Shown one piece after another: positions 10,298-18,018 of a stretch of DNA of 41,997 nucleotides. The position numbers were made by a program, and so were the translations under genes. The notes under the pieces are model-generated. The model ran no database searches. It saw nothing but the letters and a program-made list of their open reading frames with translations, and had not been told where the DNA came from. This DNA is from DASUTB01 sp036374835 (lineage in GTDB: Bacteria > Actinomycetota > Actinomycetes > Jiangellales > Jiangellaceae), in the NCBI GenBank assembly GCA_036374835.1, contig DASUTB010000031.1, positions 1 through 41,997 on the forward strand. Direction: 5' to 3'. The stretch's first letter is position 1, and every line of letters begins with the position of its first letter.

Positions 10298-11265
10298 CCG
10301 CATCGGTGAAGGATGAACTCGCCCGCCTCGAGGTGACCAAGCCGTGCTGCCGACGCGCCGAAGTGTCCGCACTGCTCAGGTTCGGCGGCGGGCTGCACAT
10401 CGTCGGCGGAAAGATCGTGGTGGAGGCCGAACTCGACACCGCGATCGTGGCGCGCCGCCTCCGTTCGGAGATCGCCGAACTGTACGGGCACGAGAGCGAG
10501 CTCTCGGTCGTCTCGTCCGGCGGCTTGCAGAAGGGCAGCCACTACATCGTCCGGGTCGCCGAGGACGGTGAAGCGCTGGCCCGCCAGACCGGACTGGTCG
10601 ACGGCGCCGGCCGCCCCGTGCGAGGGCTGCCGTCCCAGGTGGTGACCGGGGCGACGTGCGACGCCGAGGCCGCGTGGCGCGGAGCTTTCCTCGCCCACGG
10701 ATCGCTGACCGAGCCGGGACGCTCGTCCGCGATCGAGATCACGTGCCCGGGCGCCGAGGCCGCGCTGGCGCTGACCGGGCTGGCGCGTCGGCTGGACATC
10801 AACGCGAAGGCTCGGGAGGTCCGCGGTGTCGACCGTGTCGTGCTGCGCGACGGCGACGCCATCGGGGCGATGCTCATCCGGCTCGGCGCGCACGACAGCG
10901 TGCTGGCGTGGGAGGAGCGCCGGATGCGTCGCGAGGTTCGCGCGACGGCCAACCGCCTGGCGAACTTCGACGACGCCAACCTGCGCCGTTCGGCGCGTGC
11001 GGCGGTCGCGTCCGGCAAACGCGTCGAACGGGCCCTGGAGATTCTCGGCGACGACGTGCCCGATCACCTGCGTGCCGCCGGACTGCTGCGCCTGGAGCAC
11101 AAGCAGGCCAGCCTCGAGGAGCTCGGATCGATGTCCGATCCGCCGATGACCAAGGACGCGATCGCCGGCCGGATCCGCCGGCTGTTGGCGCTGGCCGACC
11201 GGCACGCCGCCGAGGAGGGCATTCCCGGAACGGACGCCATGCTGACGCCGGATATGCTCCCCTAG
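10288..11265 (+). CDS. whiA: DNA-binding sporulation/division regulator WhiA
   Basis: WhiA combines a degenerate LAGLIDADG homing-endonuclease-like domain at the N-terminus (RRAEVSALLRFGGGLHIVGGKIVVEAEL) with a C-terminal helix-turn-helix domain (ANRLANFDDANLRRS ... ASLEELGSMSDPPMTKDAIAGRIRRL). In Streptomyces it acts with WhiB to switch on sporulation septation genes; elsewhere it influences division and chromosome segregation. At 325 residues it has the usual length. ATG at 10288 gives the standard MAMT start, with GGCAGGA upstream. It is the last gene of the overlapping uvrC-rapZ-yvcK-whiA chain. Confidence 0.96.
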   Translation: MAMTASVKDELARLEVTKPCCRRAEVSALLRFGGGLHIVGGKIVVEAELDTAIVARRLRSEIAELYGHESELSVVSSGGLQKGSHYIVRVAEDGEALARQTGLVDGAGRPVRGLPSQVVTGATCDAEAAWRGAFLAHGSLTEPGRSSAIEITCPGAEAALALTGLARRLDINAKAREVRGVDRVVLRDGDAIGAMLIRLGAHDSVLAWEERRMRREVRATANRLANFDDANLRRSARAAVASGKRVERALEILGDDVPDHLRAAGLLRLEHKQASLEELGSMSDPPMTKDAIAGRIRRLLALADRHAAEEGIPGTDAMLTPDMLP

Positions 11266-11289
11266 TTCCCGAGTTCGATCGGCGATCCT

Positions 11290-11348
11290 GCGGGTAGCCC
11301 GCGTGCACCGGGCTCACACGGGCGAAACTCACCGGCAACGAGCCCGTG
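11290..11348 (+). terminator. Structured intergenic region after whiA
   Basis: Several mutually exclusive stems lie here: GCGGG/CCCGC with a 3-nt loop at 11290-11302, CGGGCTC (11309) pairing with GAGCCCG (11340), and CACGGGC (11317) pairing with GCCCGTG (11342). No T-run follows. It could terminate the whiA operon or fold in a 5' leader of gap; the alternative pairings are visible but their function is inference. Confidence 0.4.
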
Positions 11349-11380
11349 ACCCGCGACTGTGCGACGGGCCGCTGCACAGG

Positions 11381-11386
11381 TAAGGT
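11381..11386 (+). promoter_or_regulatory. Candidate -10 element for gap
   Basis: TAAGGT fits the actinobacterial TANNNT -10 pattern 59 nt before the gap start codon. No convincing -35 is seen at 17-18 nt upstream. If used, it would give a leader of about 52 nt ending in the strong AAGGAGG site. Confidence 0.3.
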
Positions 11387-11444
11387 TTGGGTGGCCACGA
11401 TGGGGTGGGGACCACGATCAATCTTTCGCTCAAGGAGGCTCCGC

Positions 11445-12452
11445 ATGACCATCCGGGTAGGTATCAACGGCTTCGGCCGGATCGGCCGCAACTTCTACCG
11501 GGCGTTGGTCGAGCAGGGTCATGGTGACGTCGAGGTGGTCGGTTTCAACGACCTCGGCGACCCCGCCATGTTCGCTCATCTACTCAAGTACGACAGCATC
11601 CTCGGCCGCTTCCCCGGCGAGGTCAGCGGCAGTGCCGAGGGCATCAAAGCCGGCGGCGAGACCCTCAAGGCCGTCGCCGAGCGCGATCCGGGCAATCTGC
11701 CGTGGAAGGACTGGGGCGTCGACGTGGTTCTCGAGTCGACGGGCCTGTTCACCGATGGCGAGAAGGCCAAGGCGCATCTGTCCGCCGGCGCGCAGAAAGT
11801 CATTATCTCTGCCCCGGCGAAGAACGAGGACGTGACGGTCGTCCCCGGCGTCAACCTCGACTCGTACGACCCGGCCGTCCACTCGATCATCTCCAACGCG
11901 TCCTGCACCACGAACTGCCTCGCGCCGATGGCCAAGGTGCTCAACGACACGTTCGGCCTTGAGCGCGGCCTGATGACGACGATCCACGCCTATACGGCCG
12001 ACCAGAACCTGCAGGACGGTCCGCACAAGGACCTGCGCCGGGCCCGCGCGGCCGCGGTGAACCTTGTGCCGACCTCGACCGGCGCTGCCAAGGCGATCGG
12101 CCTGGTGCTGCCCGAGCTCAAGGGCAAGCTGGACGGCTTTGCCATCCGGGTTCCCACGCCGACCGGCTCGGCGACCGACCTGACCGCGACGGTGTCGCGT
12201 GAGGTCAGTGTCGACGAGGTCAACGCCGCGTTCAATGCGGCCGCCGACGGCCCGATGGATGGCATCGTGAGCTACACCGAGGACGACATCGTCTCGTCGG
12301 ACATCGTGACCGACCCGGCGTCGTGCATCTTCGACGCCGGCCTGACCCGGGTCATCGGCAACCAGGTAAAGATCGTCGGCTGGTACGACAACGAGTGGGG
12401 TTATTCGAACCGGCTCGTGGACCTGGTTCGTCACGTCGGTGCGACGCTGTGA
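11445..12452 (+). CDS. gap: Type I glyceraldehyde-3-phosphate dehydrogenase
   Basis: The 335-residue enzyme oxidises glyceraldehyde 3-phosphate to 1,3-bisphosphoglycerate with NAD. The Rossmann motif VGINGFGRIGRN is at the N-terminus. The catalytic cysteine is Cys154 in SNASCTTNC, the partner histidine lies in TTIHAYTADQNLQDGPHKDLRRAR, and WYDNEWGYSNR closes the active site. ATG at 11445 has a near-perfect AAGGAGG 6 nt upstream, the strongest ribosome-binding site in the cluster and fitting for an abundant enzyme. The stop overlaps the GTG of pgk by four bases (GTGA), so gap-pgk-tpiA is one operon. Confidence 0.98.
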   Translation: MTIRVGINGFGRIGRNFYRALVEQGHGDVEVVGFNDLGDPAMFAHLLKYDSILGRFPGEVSGSAEGIKAGGETLKAVAERDPGNLPWKDWGVDVVLESTGLFTDGEKAKAHLSAGAQKVIISAPAKNEDVTVVPGVNLDSYDPAVHSIISNASCTTNCLAPMAKVLNDTFGLERGLMTTIHAYTADQNLQDGPHKDLRRARAAAVNLVPTSTGAAKAIGLVLPELKGKLDGFAIRVPTPTGSATDLTATVSREVSVDEVNAAFNAAADGPMDGIVSYTEDDIVSSDIVTDPASCIFDAGLTRVIGNQVKIVGWYDNEWGYSNRLVDLVRHVGATL

Positions 12453-13666
12453 CGCTGTACCCACCGCCCGGCCCTCCGGGAAGCATCGACACGCTGGGCG
12501 ACCTGTCCGGCAAGCGGGTGCTCGTCCGGTCAGACCTGAACGTGCCACTGGACGGTGACCGGGTCACTGACGACGGCCGCATCCGGGCCAGCATCCCCAC
12601 CATCGACAAGCTCGCCGACGCCGGTGCGCGGGTGGTCGTGATGGCGCATCTCGGCCGCCCCGGTGGCAAACGCGACCCGCAGTTTTCGCTCGAGCCGGTG
12701 TACCGCCGGCTCGCCGAGCTGCTGCCGGGCCGGGATGTGCGTTTCTCCGCGTATACGGTCGGTGAGCGGGCCTTGACCGCCGTGGAGGCGCTGCCGCCGG
12801 GCGGTGTCGTCCTCCTGGAGAACCTGCGCTTCGACCCGCGCGAGACGTCCAAGGACGACGCCGAACGCGGTGAGTTCGCCGCGGAGCTGGCGCAGCTGGC
12901 CGACGTGTACGTGTCCGACGGGTTCGGCGTCGTGCATCGGAAGCAGGCCAGTGTCTACGACGTCGCCAAGCTGCTGCCGAACGCCGCCGGCGAGCTCGTC
13001 GCGGCTGAGATGGGTGCCTTCGGTGCGGTGCTGACCGATCCCGAACGGCCGTACGTCGTCGTGCTCGGCGGGTCGAAGGTCTCGGACAAGCTGGCGGTCA
13101 TCGACAACCTGCTCGGCAAGGTCGACCGGCTGCTGATCGGCGGCGGCATGTGCTTCACGTTCCTGCACGCGCAGGGCTACGAGGTCGGCGGCTCGCTGCT
13201 GGAGAAGGACCAAGTGGACGCGGCTGCAGGGTTTCTGGATCGAGCAGCCGCGACCGGTGTCGAGATCGTGCTGCCGGTGGACGTCGTGGTGGCCGCCGAG
13301 GTCAGCGCGGACGCCGAGACGGAGGTCGTCCCCGCGTCGGCGATTCCGGCCGACAAGAAAGGGCTCGACATCGGGCCGGCCACGGTCGACCTGTTCCGCG
13401 GCAAGCTCGCCGACGCCAAGACCGTGGTGTGGAACGGGCCGATGGGCGTGTTCGAGCTCGCCCCGTTCGAGGCTGGCACGCGGGCCGTCGCGCAGGCGGT
13501 GTCCGAAGTGGACGGCTTCAGTGTCGTCGGCGGCGGTGACTCGGCGGCGGCCGTCCGTCAGCTCGGGCTCGACAAGTCCGCGTTCGGCCATATCTCGACC
13601 GGCGGCGGCGCCAGCCTCGAACTGCTTGAAGGCAAGTCGCTGCCGGGTCTGGAGGTACTGCGATGA
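12449..13666 (+). CDS. pgk: Phosphoglycerate kinase
   Basis: Phosphoglycerate kinase makes ATP from 1,3-bisphosphoglycerate. The 405-residue protein has the substrate motif VLVRSDLNVPLDG near residue 25, the AHLGRPGGKRDPQFSL and LLENLRFDPRE motifs, and the hinge and nucleotide-binding parts VVLGGSKVSDKL, WNGPMGVFE and VVGGGDSAAAV ... STGGGASLELLEG. The start is GTG at 12449, overlapping the gap stop. The frame is open further upstream, but only as a shadow of gap. The stop overlaps the tpiA ATG (ATGA). Confidence 0.98.
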   Translation: MTLYPPPGPPGSIDTLGDLSGKRVLVRSDLNVPLDGDRVTDDGRIRASIPTIDKLADAGARVVVMAHLGRPGGKRDPQFSLEPVYRRLAELLPGRDVRFSAYTVGERALTAVEALPPGGVVLLENLRFDPRETSKDDAERGEFAAELAQLADVYVSDGFGVVHRKQASVYDVAKLLPNAAGELVAAEMGAFGAVLTDPERPYVVVLGGSKVSDKLAVIDNLLGKVDRLLIGGGMCFTFLHAQGYEVGGSLLEKDQVDAAAGFLDRAAATGVEIVLPVDVVVAAEVSADAETEVVPASAIPADKKGLDIGPATVDLFRGKLADAKTVVWNGPMGVFELAPFEAGTRAVAQAVSEVDGFSVVGGGDSAAAVRQLGLDKSAFGHISTGGGASLELLEGKSLPGLEVLR

Positions 13667-14448
13667 GTCGCACGCCGCTGATGGCGGGCAACTGGAAGAT
13701 GAACCTGAACCACCTCGAGGCGATCGCGGTGGTGCAGAAGCTGGCTTTCACGTTGGACGAGTCCGACTTCGAGTCCGTCGAGGTGGTGCTGCTGCCGCCG
13801 TTCACCGACATCCGCTCGGTGCAGACGCTGGTGGACGGCGACAAGCTCGCGTTCTACTACGGTGCGCAGGACCTGTCGGTGCACGACTCCGGCGCGCACA
13901 CCGGCGATATTTCGGGGGCGATGCTCGCCAAGCTCGGCTGCGCGTACGTGGTTGTCGGCCACTCCGAGCGGCGGGCGAACCACGGCGAGGACGACGCGGT
14001 GGTGGCCGCGAAGGTGAAGGCGGCGTATCGGCACGATCTCGTGCCGATCCTGTGCATCGGTGAAGGGCTGGACGTGCGCCGGGCCGGTGAACACGTCGCA
14101 TTCACGCTGGCTCAGCTCGACGCGGCGCTGGACGGTGTGCCCGCCGAGCAGGCGGCGTCCGTCGTCATCGCGTACGAGCCGGTGTGGGCGATCGGCACTG
14201 GCGAAGTCGCGACGCCGGAGGATGCGCAAGAGGTCATCACGGCAATCCGCGCCCGGCTCGCCGAGCTGTATTCCGAGGAGCTGGCCGGCGCCGTACGGAT
14301 CCTGTACGGCGGCTCGGTGAAGTCCGGCAACGTGGCGCCCATCATGGCCCAGCCGGACGTGGACGGCGCCCTGGTCGGCGGTGCCAGCCTCGATCCGGAG
14401 GAGTTCGCCGCGATCTGCCGCTACCGGCATCACATCGCCCGAGAATAA
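13663..14448 (+). CDS. tpiA: Triosephosphate isomerase
   Basis: Triosephosphate isomerase interconverts dihydroxyacetone phosphate and glyceraldehyde 3-phosphate. All catalytic residues are visible in the 261-residue protein: Lys12 in GNWKMN, His100 in VGHSERR and Glu172 in AYEPVWAIGTG, followed by the phosphate loop YGGSVKSGN and GGASLDPEEF. It is the third gene of the gap-pgk-tpiA operon, with a four-base overlap to pgk. The stop is followed by a box shared with the dispersed repeats and by a long perfect hairpin. Confidence 0.98.
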   Translation: MSRTPLMAGNWKMNLNHLEAIAVVQKLAFTLDESDFESVEVVLLPPFTDIRSVQTLVDGDKLAFYYGAQDLSVHDSGAHTGDISGAMLAKLGCAYVVVGHSERRANHGEDDAVVAAKVKAAYRHDLVPILCIGEGLDVRRAGEHVAFTLAQLDAALDGVPAEQAASVVIAYEPVWAIGTGEVATPEDAQEVITAIRARLAELYSEELAGAVRILYGGSVKSGNVAPIMAQPDVDGALVGGASLDPEEFAAICRYRHHIARE

Positions 14449-14465
14449 TCCGCCGATCGCCCACA

Positions 14466-14477
14466 GAATGATCACGT
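14466..14477 (+). repeat. Partial copy of the dispersed-repeat left box
   Basis: GAATGATCACGT is identical to the first 12 bases of copy C at 24557. The sequence then diverges and runs into the 16-bp palindrome that starts at 14487. It therefore looks like the same leader box joined to a different hairpin. Confidence 0.5.
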
Positions 14478-14486
14478 TAAGCAGTG

Positions 14487-14532
14487 AATTCCGTGCTTTA
14501 CGTCGGCTGTAGACTGCGTAAAGCACGGAATT
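14487..14532 (+). terminator. 16-bp perfect stem-loop after tpiA
   Basis: AATTCCGTGCTTTACG at 14487-14502 is exactly complementary to CGTAAAGCACGGAATT at 14517-14532, with a 14-nt loop. It begins 38 nt after the tpiA stop and lies well upstream of secG. The stem is unusually AT-rich for this genome and has no T-run. It probably ends or attenuates transcription of gap-pgk-tpiA, or is a member of a palindromic repeat family. Confidence 0.7.
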
Positions 14533-14679
14533 ACCGCGCATCGGCCTACCCGCAGATCCGAACGGCAACACGAAATCTTGCGTCCGCGCGCCGCGAGTCG
14601 AATTTCCAAGGCCGTAGGGCTTACCCTATTGGTGCTCGTGCCGGAGATTCCCGGCTATCGGAAGGACCCTGACACCACC

Positions 14680-14904
14680 GTGCAACTCCTACTGACGATT
14701 CTGCTCATCATCACCAGCTTGATCCTGATCCTGCTCATCCTGCTGCACAAAGGCAAGGGTGGCGGTCTATCCGACATGTTCGGAGGAGGTGTGTCGTCGT
14801 CCATGGGAGGATCCTCGGTGGCCGAACGCAACCTCGATCGAATCACCATCGCAGTCGGCCTCGTCTGGACGGCCAGCATCGTCGGGCTCGGGCTGATCGC
14901 TTAG
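14680..14904 (+). CDS. secG: Preprotein translocase subunit SecG
   Basis: SecG is a small accessory subunit of the SecYEG channel. From GTG at 14680 the protein is 74 residues, close to the family norm. It has a first membrane helix (QLLLTILLIITSLILILLILL), the conserved cytoplasmic turn HKGKGGGLSDMFGGG, a polar SSSMGGSSVAERNLDR segment, and a second helix (ITIAVGLVWTASIVGLGLIA). The frame is open further upstream, to 14578, but an Arg-rich extension before the first helix would be atypical. GGAAGGA lies about 13 nt before the GTG, slightly far. secG downstream of tpiA is the usual actinobacterial order. Confidence 0.93.
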   Translation: MQLLLTILLIITSLILILLILLHKGKGGGLSDMFGGGVSSSMGGSSVAERNLDRITIAVGLVWTASIVGLGLIA

Positions 14905-14933
14905 TACATCATCTCGGAGGGGAGAACGTACCC

Positions 14934-15275
14934 GTGGCCAGTGGGAACGCAATCCGGGGAAGCCGGGTAGGCGCCGGACCCATGGGAGAGGCCGAACGGG
15001 GCGACGTCGCACCGCGACGCGCCATCACCTTCTACTGCGGGCGGGGGCACGAGACCACGCCGAGCTTCGCGACCGACGCGACGGTCCCGGAGCTGTGGGA
15101 CTGCTCCCGCTGTGGCTCGCCGGCCAGCCAGGATCCGGACAACCCGCCGGCCATTCCGCGCAACGAGCCGTACAAGACGCACCTTGCCTACGTGAAGGAG
15201 CGGCGCAGTGCCCAGGCCGGCGCCGCAATCCTGGACGAGGCCCTGGCCGGCCTGCGTAAGAACCCCACGTCCTGA
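14934..15275 (+). CDS. rbpA: RbpA-family RNA polymerase-binding protein
   Basis: RbpA proteins bind the principal sigma factor and RNA polymerase and stimulate open-complex formation. The 113-residue protein shows the family layout: a basic N-terminal tail (AIRGSRVGAG), a core with zinc ligands (FYCGRGHE and WDCSRCG), the linker NEPYKTHLAYVKERRS, and a C-terminal sigma-interaction helix (AGAAILDEALAGLRKN). The N-terminus SGNAIRGSRVGAGPMGEAERG and the PYKTHLAYVKERRS linker recall the secG-linked branch. The classical mycobacterial RbpA instead has a THWDMLLERRS-type linker, so this may be a paralogue. GTG at 14934 follows GGAGGGGAG. secG ends 29 nt upstream. Confidence 0.85.
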   Translation: MASGNAIRGSRVGAGPMGEAERGDVAPRRAITFYCGRGHETTPSFATDATVPELWDCSRCGSPASQDPDNPPAIPRNEPYKTHLAYVKERRSAQAGAAILDEALAGLRKNPTS

Positions 15276-15462
15276 CCTGATCGCAGCCGGCACGCGGATC
15301 AGGTGAGGAAGACACCGCTTAACGCGCGATTTTCTCACCTGATCGCTAGAGCTGGATCCGTTGAGCCGCGATCAGGTGAGAAACCCGGCGTTCTGACCGC
15401 TATTTCATGACCTGATCGTTGGTTCGGTGATGATCAGGCGACAATTCGACGATCAGGTGACC
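15273..15462. repeat. Cluster of seven GATCAGGT-type motifs forming three hairpins
   Basis: Between the convergent rbpA and opcA genes the core GATCAGGT, its inverse ACCTGATC, or a one-base variant occurs seven times. Inverse copies are at 15275, 15335 and 15410; forward copies at 15297, 15370, 15432 (variant GATCAGGC) and 15451. The middle pair is a perfect 16-bp inverted repeat: TTTCTCACCTGATCGC at 15331-15346 and GCGATCAGGTGAGAAA at 15368-15383, with a 21-nt loop. The first and third pairs form shorter stems. The layout resembles REP/BIME palindromic clusters and could stop transcription from both sides. Confidence 0.85.
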
Positions 15463-15465
15463 GGG

Positions 15466-16413
15466 TCACGCGGCGGATGCCCGGGTGGTGCGTCCCTTCT
15501 CACGCAGCAGATCCATGCCCGTCGTCAGAACCTCACCGTAGACATCATCCGGGTCGAGGCGGCGCAACTCCTCGGCTAGGCATTCGGCGATGGTCCGCCG
15601 CGGCAGTGCGATCCGGCGTTCGGCATAGCCGGGCGTGGTCAACGTGGCCACGTCCTCGCCTGGACGGTCGATCACGATCGGACCGGACGGACGGTCGAGG
15701 CGGACCGACACGAGCGCATTGGCCTTGCTCGACTTGGCCCGCGTGACGGGGCAGTCCAGTGCGAGCGCGAGCCAGGCCGCCATCAGGTCGCCGCTCGGAT
15801 GCGTCGACTCGGCCACGACGCGAGCCTTGGTCACCTCCTCGTGCGGCGGCTGGTCGAGCGCGGCGGCCAGCAACGCACGCCACTTGGTCAGCCTGGTCCA
15901 TGCCATGTCGGTGTCGCCCGGTGTGTAGTGGGCGGCCCGGTCGCGGATGGCGTTCGCGGGACGGCGAGCTGTGAGCGCATCGGTGATCCGGCGTTGGGCC
16001 AGGCGACCGACGGGATCCTCGGACGGGTTCTCCGGCGCTTCGGCGGGCCACCAAGCGACGATGGGAGCGTCCGGGAGCATCAACGGCGTGACGACGGACG
16101 CGGGATGCCCGGTCAGCGGGCCGAACGTTCGCGCGATGATGATCTCTCCGGCTCCGGCGTCGCCACCGATCCGGATCTGGGCGTCGAGGCGCGGGGCACC
16201 CCTGGCTGTGCTGCGAACCACGGCGATCATCCGCGACGGATGCTCATGGCTGGCCGTGATCACGCAGTCGAGAGCGTGCTCCGCGTGCTCCTCGTCGACG
16301 ACCACGATCAGAGTCAGGACACGGCCGATCGCGACCGCGCCATGTTCCTCGCGCAACTGGACCATTCGCCTGGCGACTCGATGGGCGTCGGTCGACGGCA
16401 TATCGATGATCAT
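15466..16413 (-). CDS. opcA: Glucose-6-phosphate dehydrogenase assembly protein OpcA
   Basis: OpcA is the actinobacterial and cyanobacterial partner needed for full activity of glucose-6-phosphate dehydrogenase. The 315-residue protein begins MIIDMPSTDAHRVARRMVQL. It has the conserved segments SHEHPSRMIAVVR, LDAQIRIGGDAGAGEIII, LPDAPIVAWWPAEAP, YTPGDTDMAWTRLTKWRALLAAALDQPPHE and ECLAEELRRLDPDDVYGEVL. ATG at 16413 overlaps the zwf stop (ATGA), so the two are translationally coupled. A longer open frame to 16545 is only the shadow of zwf. No pgl (devB) follows; the repeat cluster begins immediately after the stop. Confidence 0.95.
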   Translation of the reverse strand: MIIDMPSTDAHRVARRMVQLREEHGAVAIGRVLTLIVVVDEEHAEHALDCVITASHEHPSRMIAVVRSTARGAPRLDAQIRIGGDAGAGEIIIARTFGPLTGHPASVVTPLMLPDAPIVAWWPAEAPENPSEDPVGRLAQRRITDALTARRPANAIRDRAAHYTPGDTDMAWTRLTKWRALLAAALDQPPHEEVTKARVVAESTHPSGDLMAAWLALALDCPVTRAKSSKANALVSVRLDRPSGPIVIDRPGEDVATLTTPGYAERRIALPRRTIAECLAEELRRLDPDDVYGEVLTTGMDLLREKGRTTRASAA

Positions 16414-17936
16414 GGAAGTCTCCAGTGCCGGCCGTCCCGGTGCAACATCGTGTCCGCTCCCGGCGGTCCCCAGCTCCCGGCCGGATACGGTTCGGGCGGG
16501 CCGGCCTTCGACCAGGCCTCGATGATCGGGTCGAGGATCTGCCACGACAGCTCGACTTCCTCGTGCCGCGGGAACAGCGGCGGGTCGCCGAGCAGTACGT
16601 CGAGAATCAGCCGCTCGTAGGCGGCCGGGCTGTCTTCGGTGAACGACACGCCGTAGCCGAAGTCCATCGTCACATCGCGTACCTCCATCGCGGTGCCAGG
16701 CACCTTGGAGCCGAACCTGATCGTGACTCCCTCATCGGGCTGGACCCGGATGACCAAAGCGTTATTGCCGAGATCGGCGGTCGCCGTGGATTTGAATGGC
16801 AGGTGCGGCGCAGTCTTGAACACAACGGCCACCTCCGTGACGCGCCGTCCCAGTCGTTTGCCCGTGCGCAGGTAGAACGGCACGCCGGCCCAGCGCCGCG
16901 TATCGACATCGAGCCGGATCGCGGCATATGTCTCAGTAGCGGAGTCCGCAGCGACGCCGTCCTCGTCCAGATAGCCGGACACTTTTGTGCCACCTGCCCA
17001 GCCCTCCGCGTACTGCCCGCGCGCGGTGTGCTGTTCGAGGTCCGCGGGGATCCGGACGGCCGACAGCGCCTTCACCTTCTCCGCCCGCAGGCCGGTGGCA
17101 TCGAACGAGACCGGCTCCTCCATGGCGACGAGGGCCAGCAACTGCAGCAGGTGGTTCTGGATAACGTCGCGGGCCGCTCCGATACCGTCGTAGTACCCGG
17201 CGCGCCCGCCGATGCCGCCGTCCTCGGCCTGGGTGATCTGGACATGATCGACGTAGTTCGAGTTCCAGATCGGCTCGAACAGCTGGTTGGCGAAGCGCAG
17301 CGCCAGGATGTTCTGGACCGTCTCCTTGCCGAGATAGTGGTCGATCCGGAAGATCGAGTCCGCTGGAAAGATCGCCTCGACGACCTCGTTCAACTCGCGC
17401 GCGCTGGCGAGGTCATGGCCGAACGGCTTCTCGATGACGACGCGCCGCCACTGCTCCGGTTCCTCCGGATCGGCGAGACCGGAGCGCGCGAGCTGTTTGC
17501 AGACCACCTCGAAGAACTTCGGGGGAATCGACAGGTAGAACGCGTGGTTTCCGCCCGTGCCACGTTCCCGGTCGAGTTCACGAACGGTCCGCTCCAGGTT
17601 GTCGAACGCTTCGTCGTCCGAGAAGTCGCCCGGCACGAACCGGACGCCCTGGGCCAGTTGGTGCCACGTGGCGTCTCGGAACGGGGTCCGTGCATAGTCG
17701 CGGACGGCGTCCCGTACCTGTTTGCCGAAATCCTGGTTCTCCCAGTCGCGCCGCGCGAAACCGACCAACGAGAAGCCAGGCGGCAACATACCCCGGTTCG
17801 CGAGGTCGTACACCGCGGGCATGAGCTTCGTGCGGGACAGGTCGCCGGTCACTCCGAAGATCACCAGCCCGCACGGGCCGGCGATCCGCGGCAGCCGTTT
17901 GTCCCTCGGGTCACGAAGCGGATTCACGATCGTCAC
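16410..17936 (-). CDS. zwf: Glucose-6-phosphate 1-dehydrogenase
   Basis: Zwf commits glucose 6-phosphate to the oxidative pentose-phosphate pathway and makes NADPH. The 508-residue enzyme has the dinucleotide fold motif IFGVTGDLS (residues 26-34), the EKPFG motif near 169-173, and the catalytic substrate motif RIDHYLGKE (197-205). The C-terminal domain, with FYLRTGKRLGRRVTEV and ERLILDVLLGDPPLFPRHEEVELSW, is complete. The start is GTG at 17936 with GGAGATAGGG upstream. In several relatives zwf directly follows tal or pgi; here about 630 bp, containing a 25-bp inverted repeat and a small opposite-strand gene, separates it from pgi. It therefore probably has its own promoter. Confidence 0.97.
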   Translation of the reverse strand: MTIVNPLRDPRDKRLPRIAGPCGLVIFGVTGDLSRTKLMPAVYDLANRGMLPPGFSLVGFARRDWENQDFGKQVRDAVRDYARTPFRDATWHQLAQGVRFVPGDFSDDEAFDNLERTVRELDRERGTGGNHAFYLSIPPKFFEVVCKQLARSGLADPEEPEQWRRVVIEKPFGHDLASARELNEVVEAIFPADSIFRIDHYLGKETVQNILALRFANQLFEPIWNSNYVDHVQITQAEDGGIGGRAGYYDGIGAARDVIQNHLLQLLALVAMEEPVSFDATGLRAEKVKALSAVRIPADLEQHTARGQYAEGWAGGTKVSGYLDEDGVAADSATETYAAIRLDVDTRRWAGVPFYLRTGKRLGRRVTEVAVVFKTAPHLPFKSTATADLGNNALVIRVQPDEGVTIRFGSKVPGTAMEVRDVTMDFGYGVSFTEDSPAAYERLILDVLLGDPPLFPRHEEVELSWQILDPIIEAWSKAGPPEPYPAGSWGPPGADTMLHRDGRHWRLP

Positions 17937-18018
17937 GACTCGACCCTATCTCCGCCCACCCGGCAACTGCTCGGTGTCAGCGCTGCTGCGCCTACCCGAC
18001 ATTTGGGTATCCGACTGT

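Noticed and set aside
15273..15462. A CRISPR array.
   Set aside because: The units are only 8-16 bp, alternate in orientation and pair as hairpins; there are no spacers of constant length and no cas genes.
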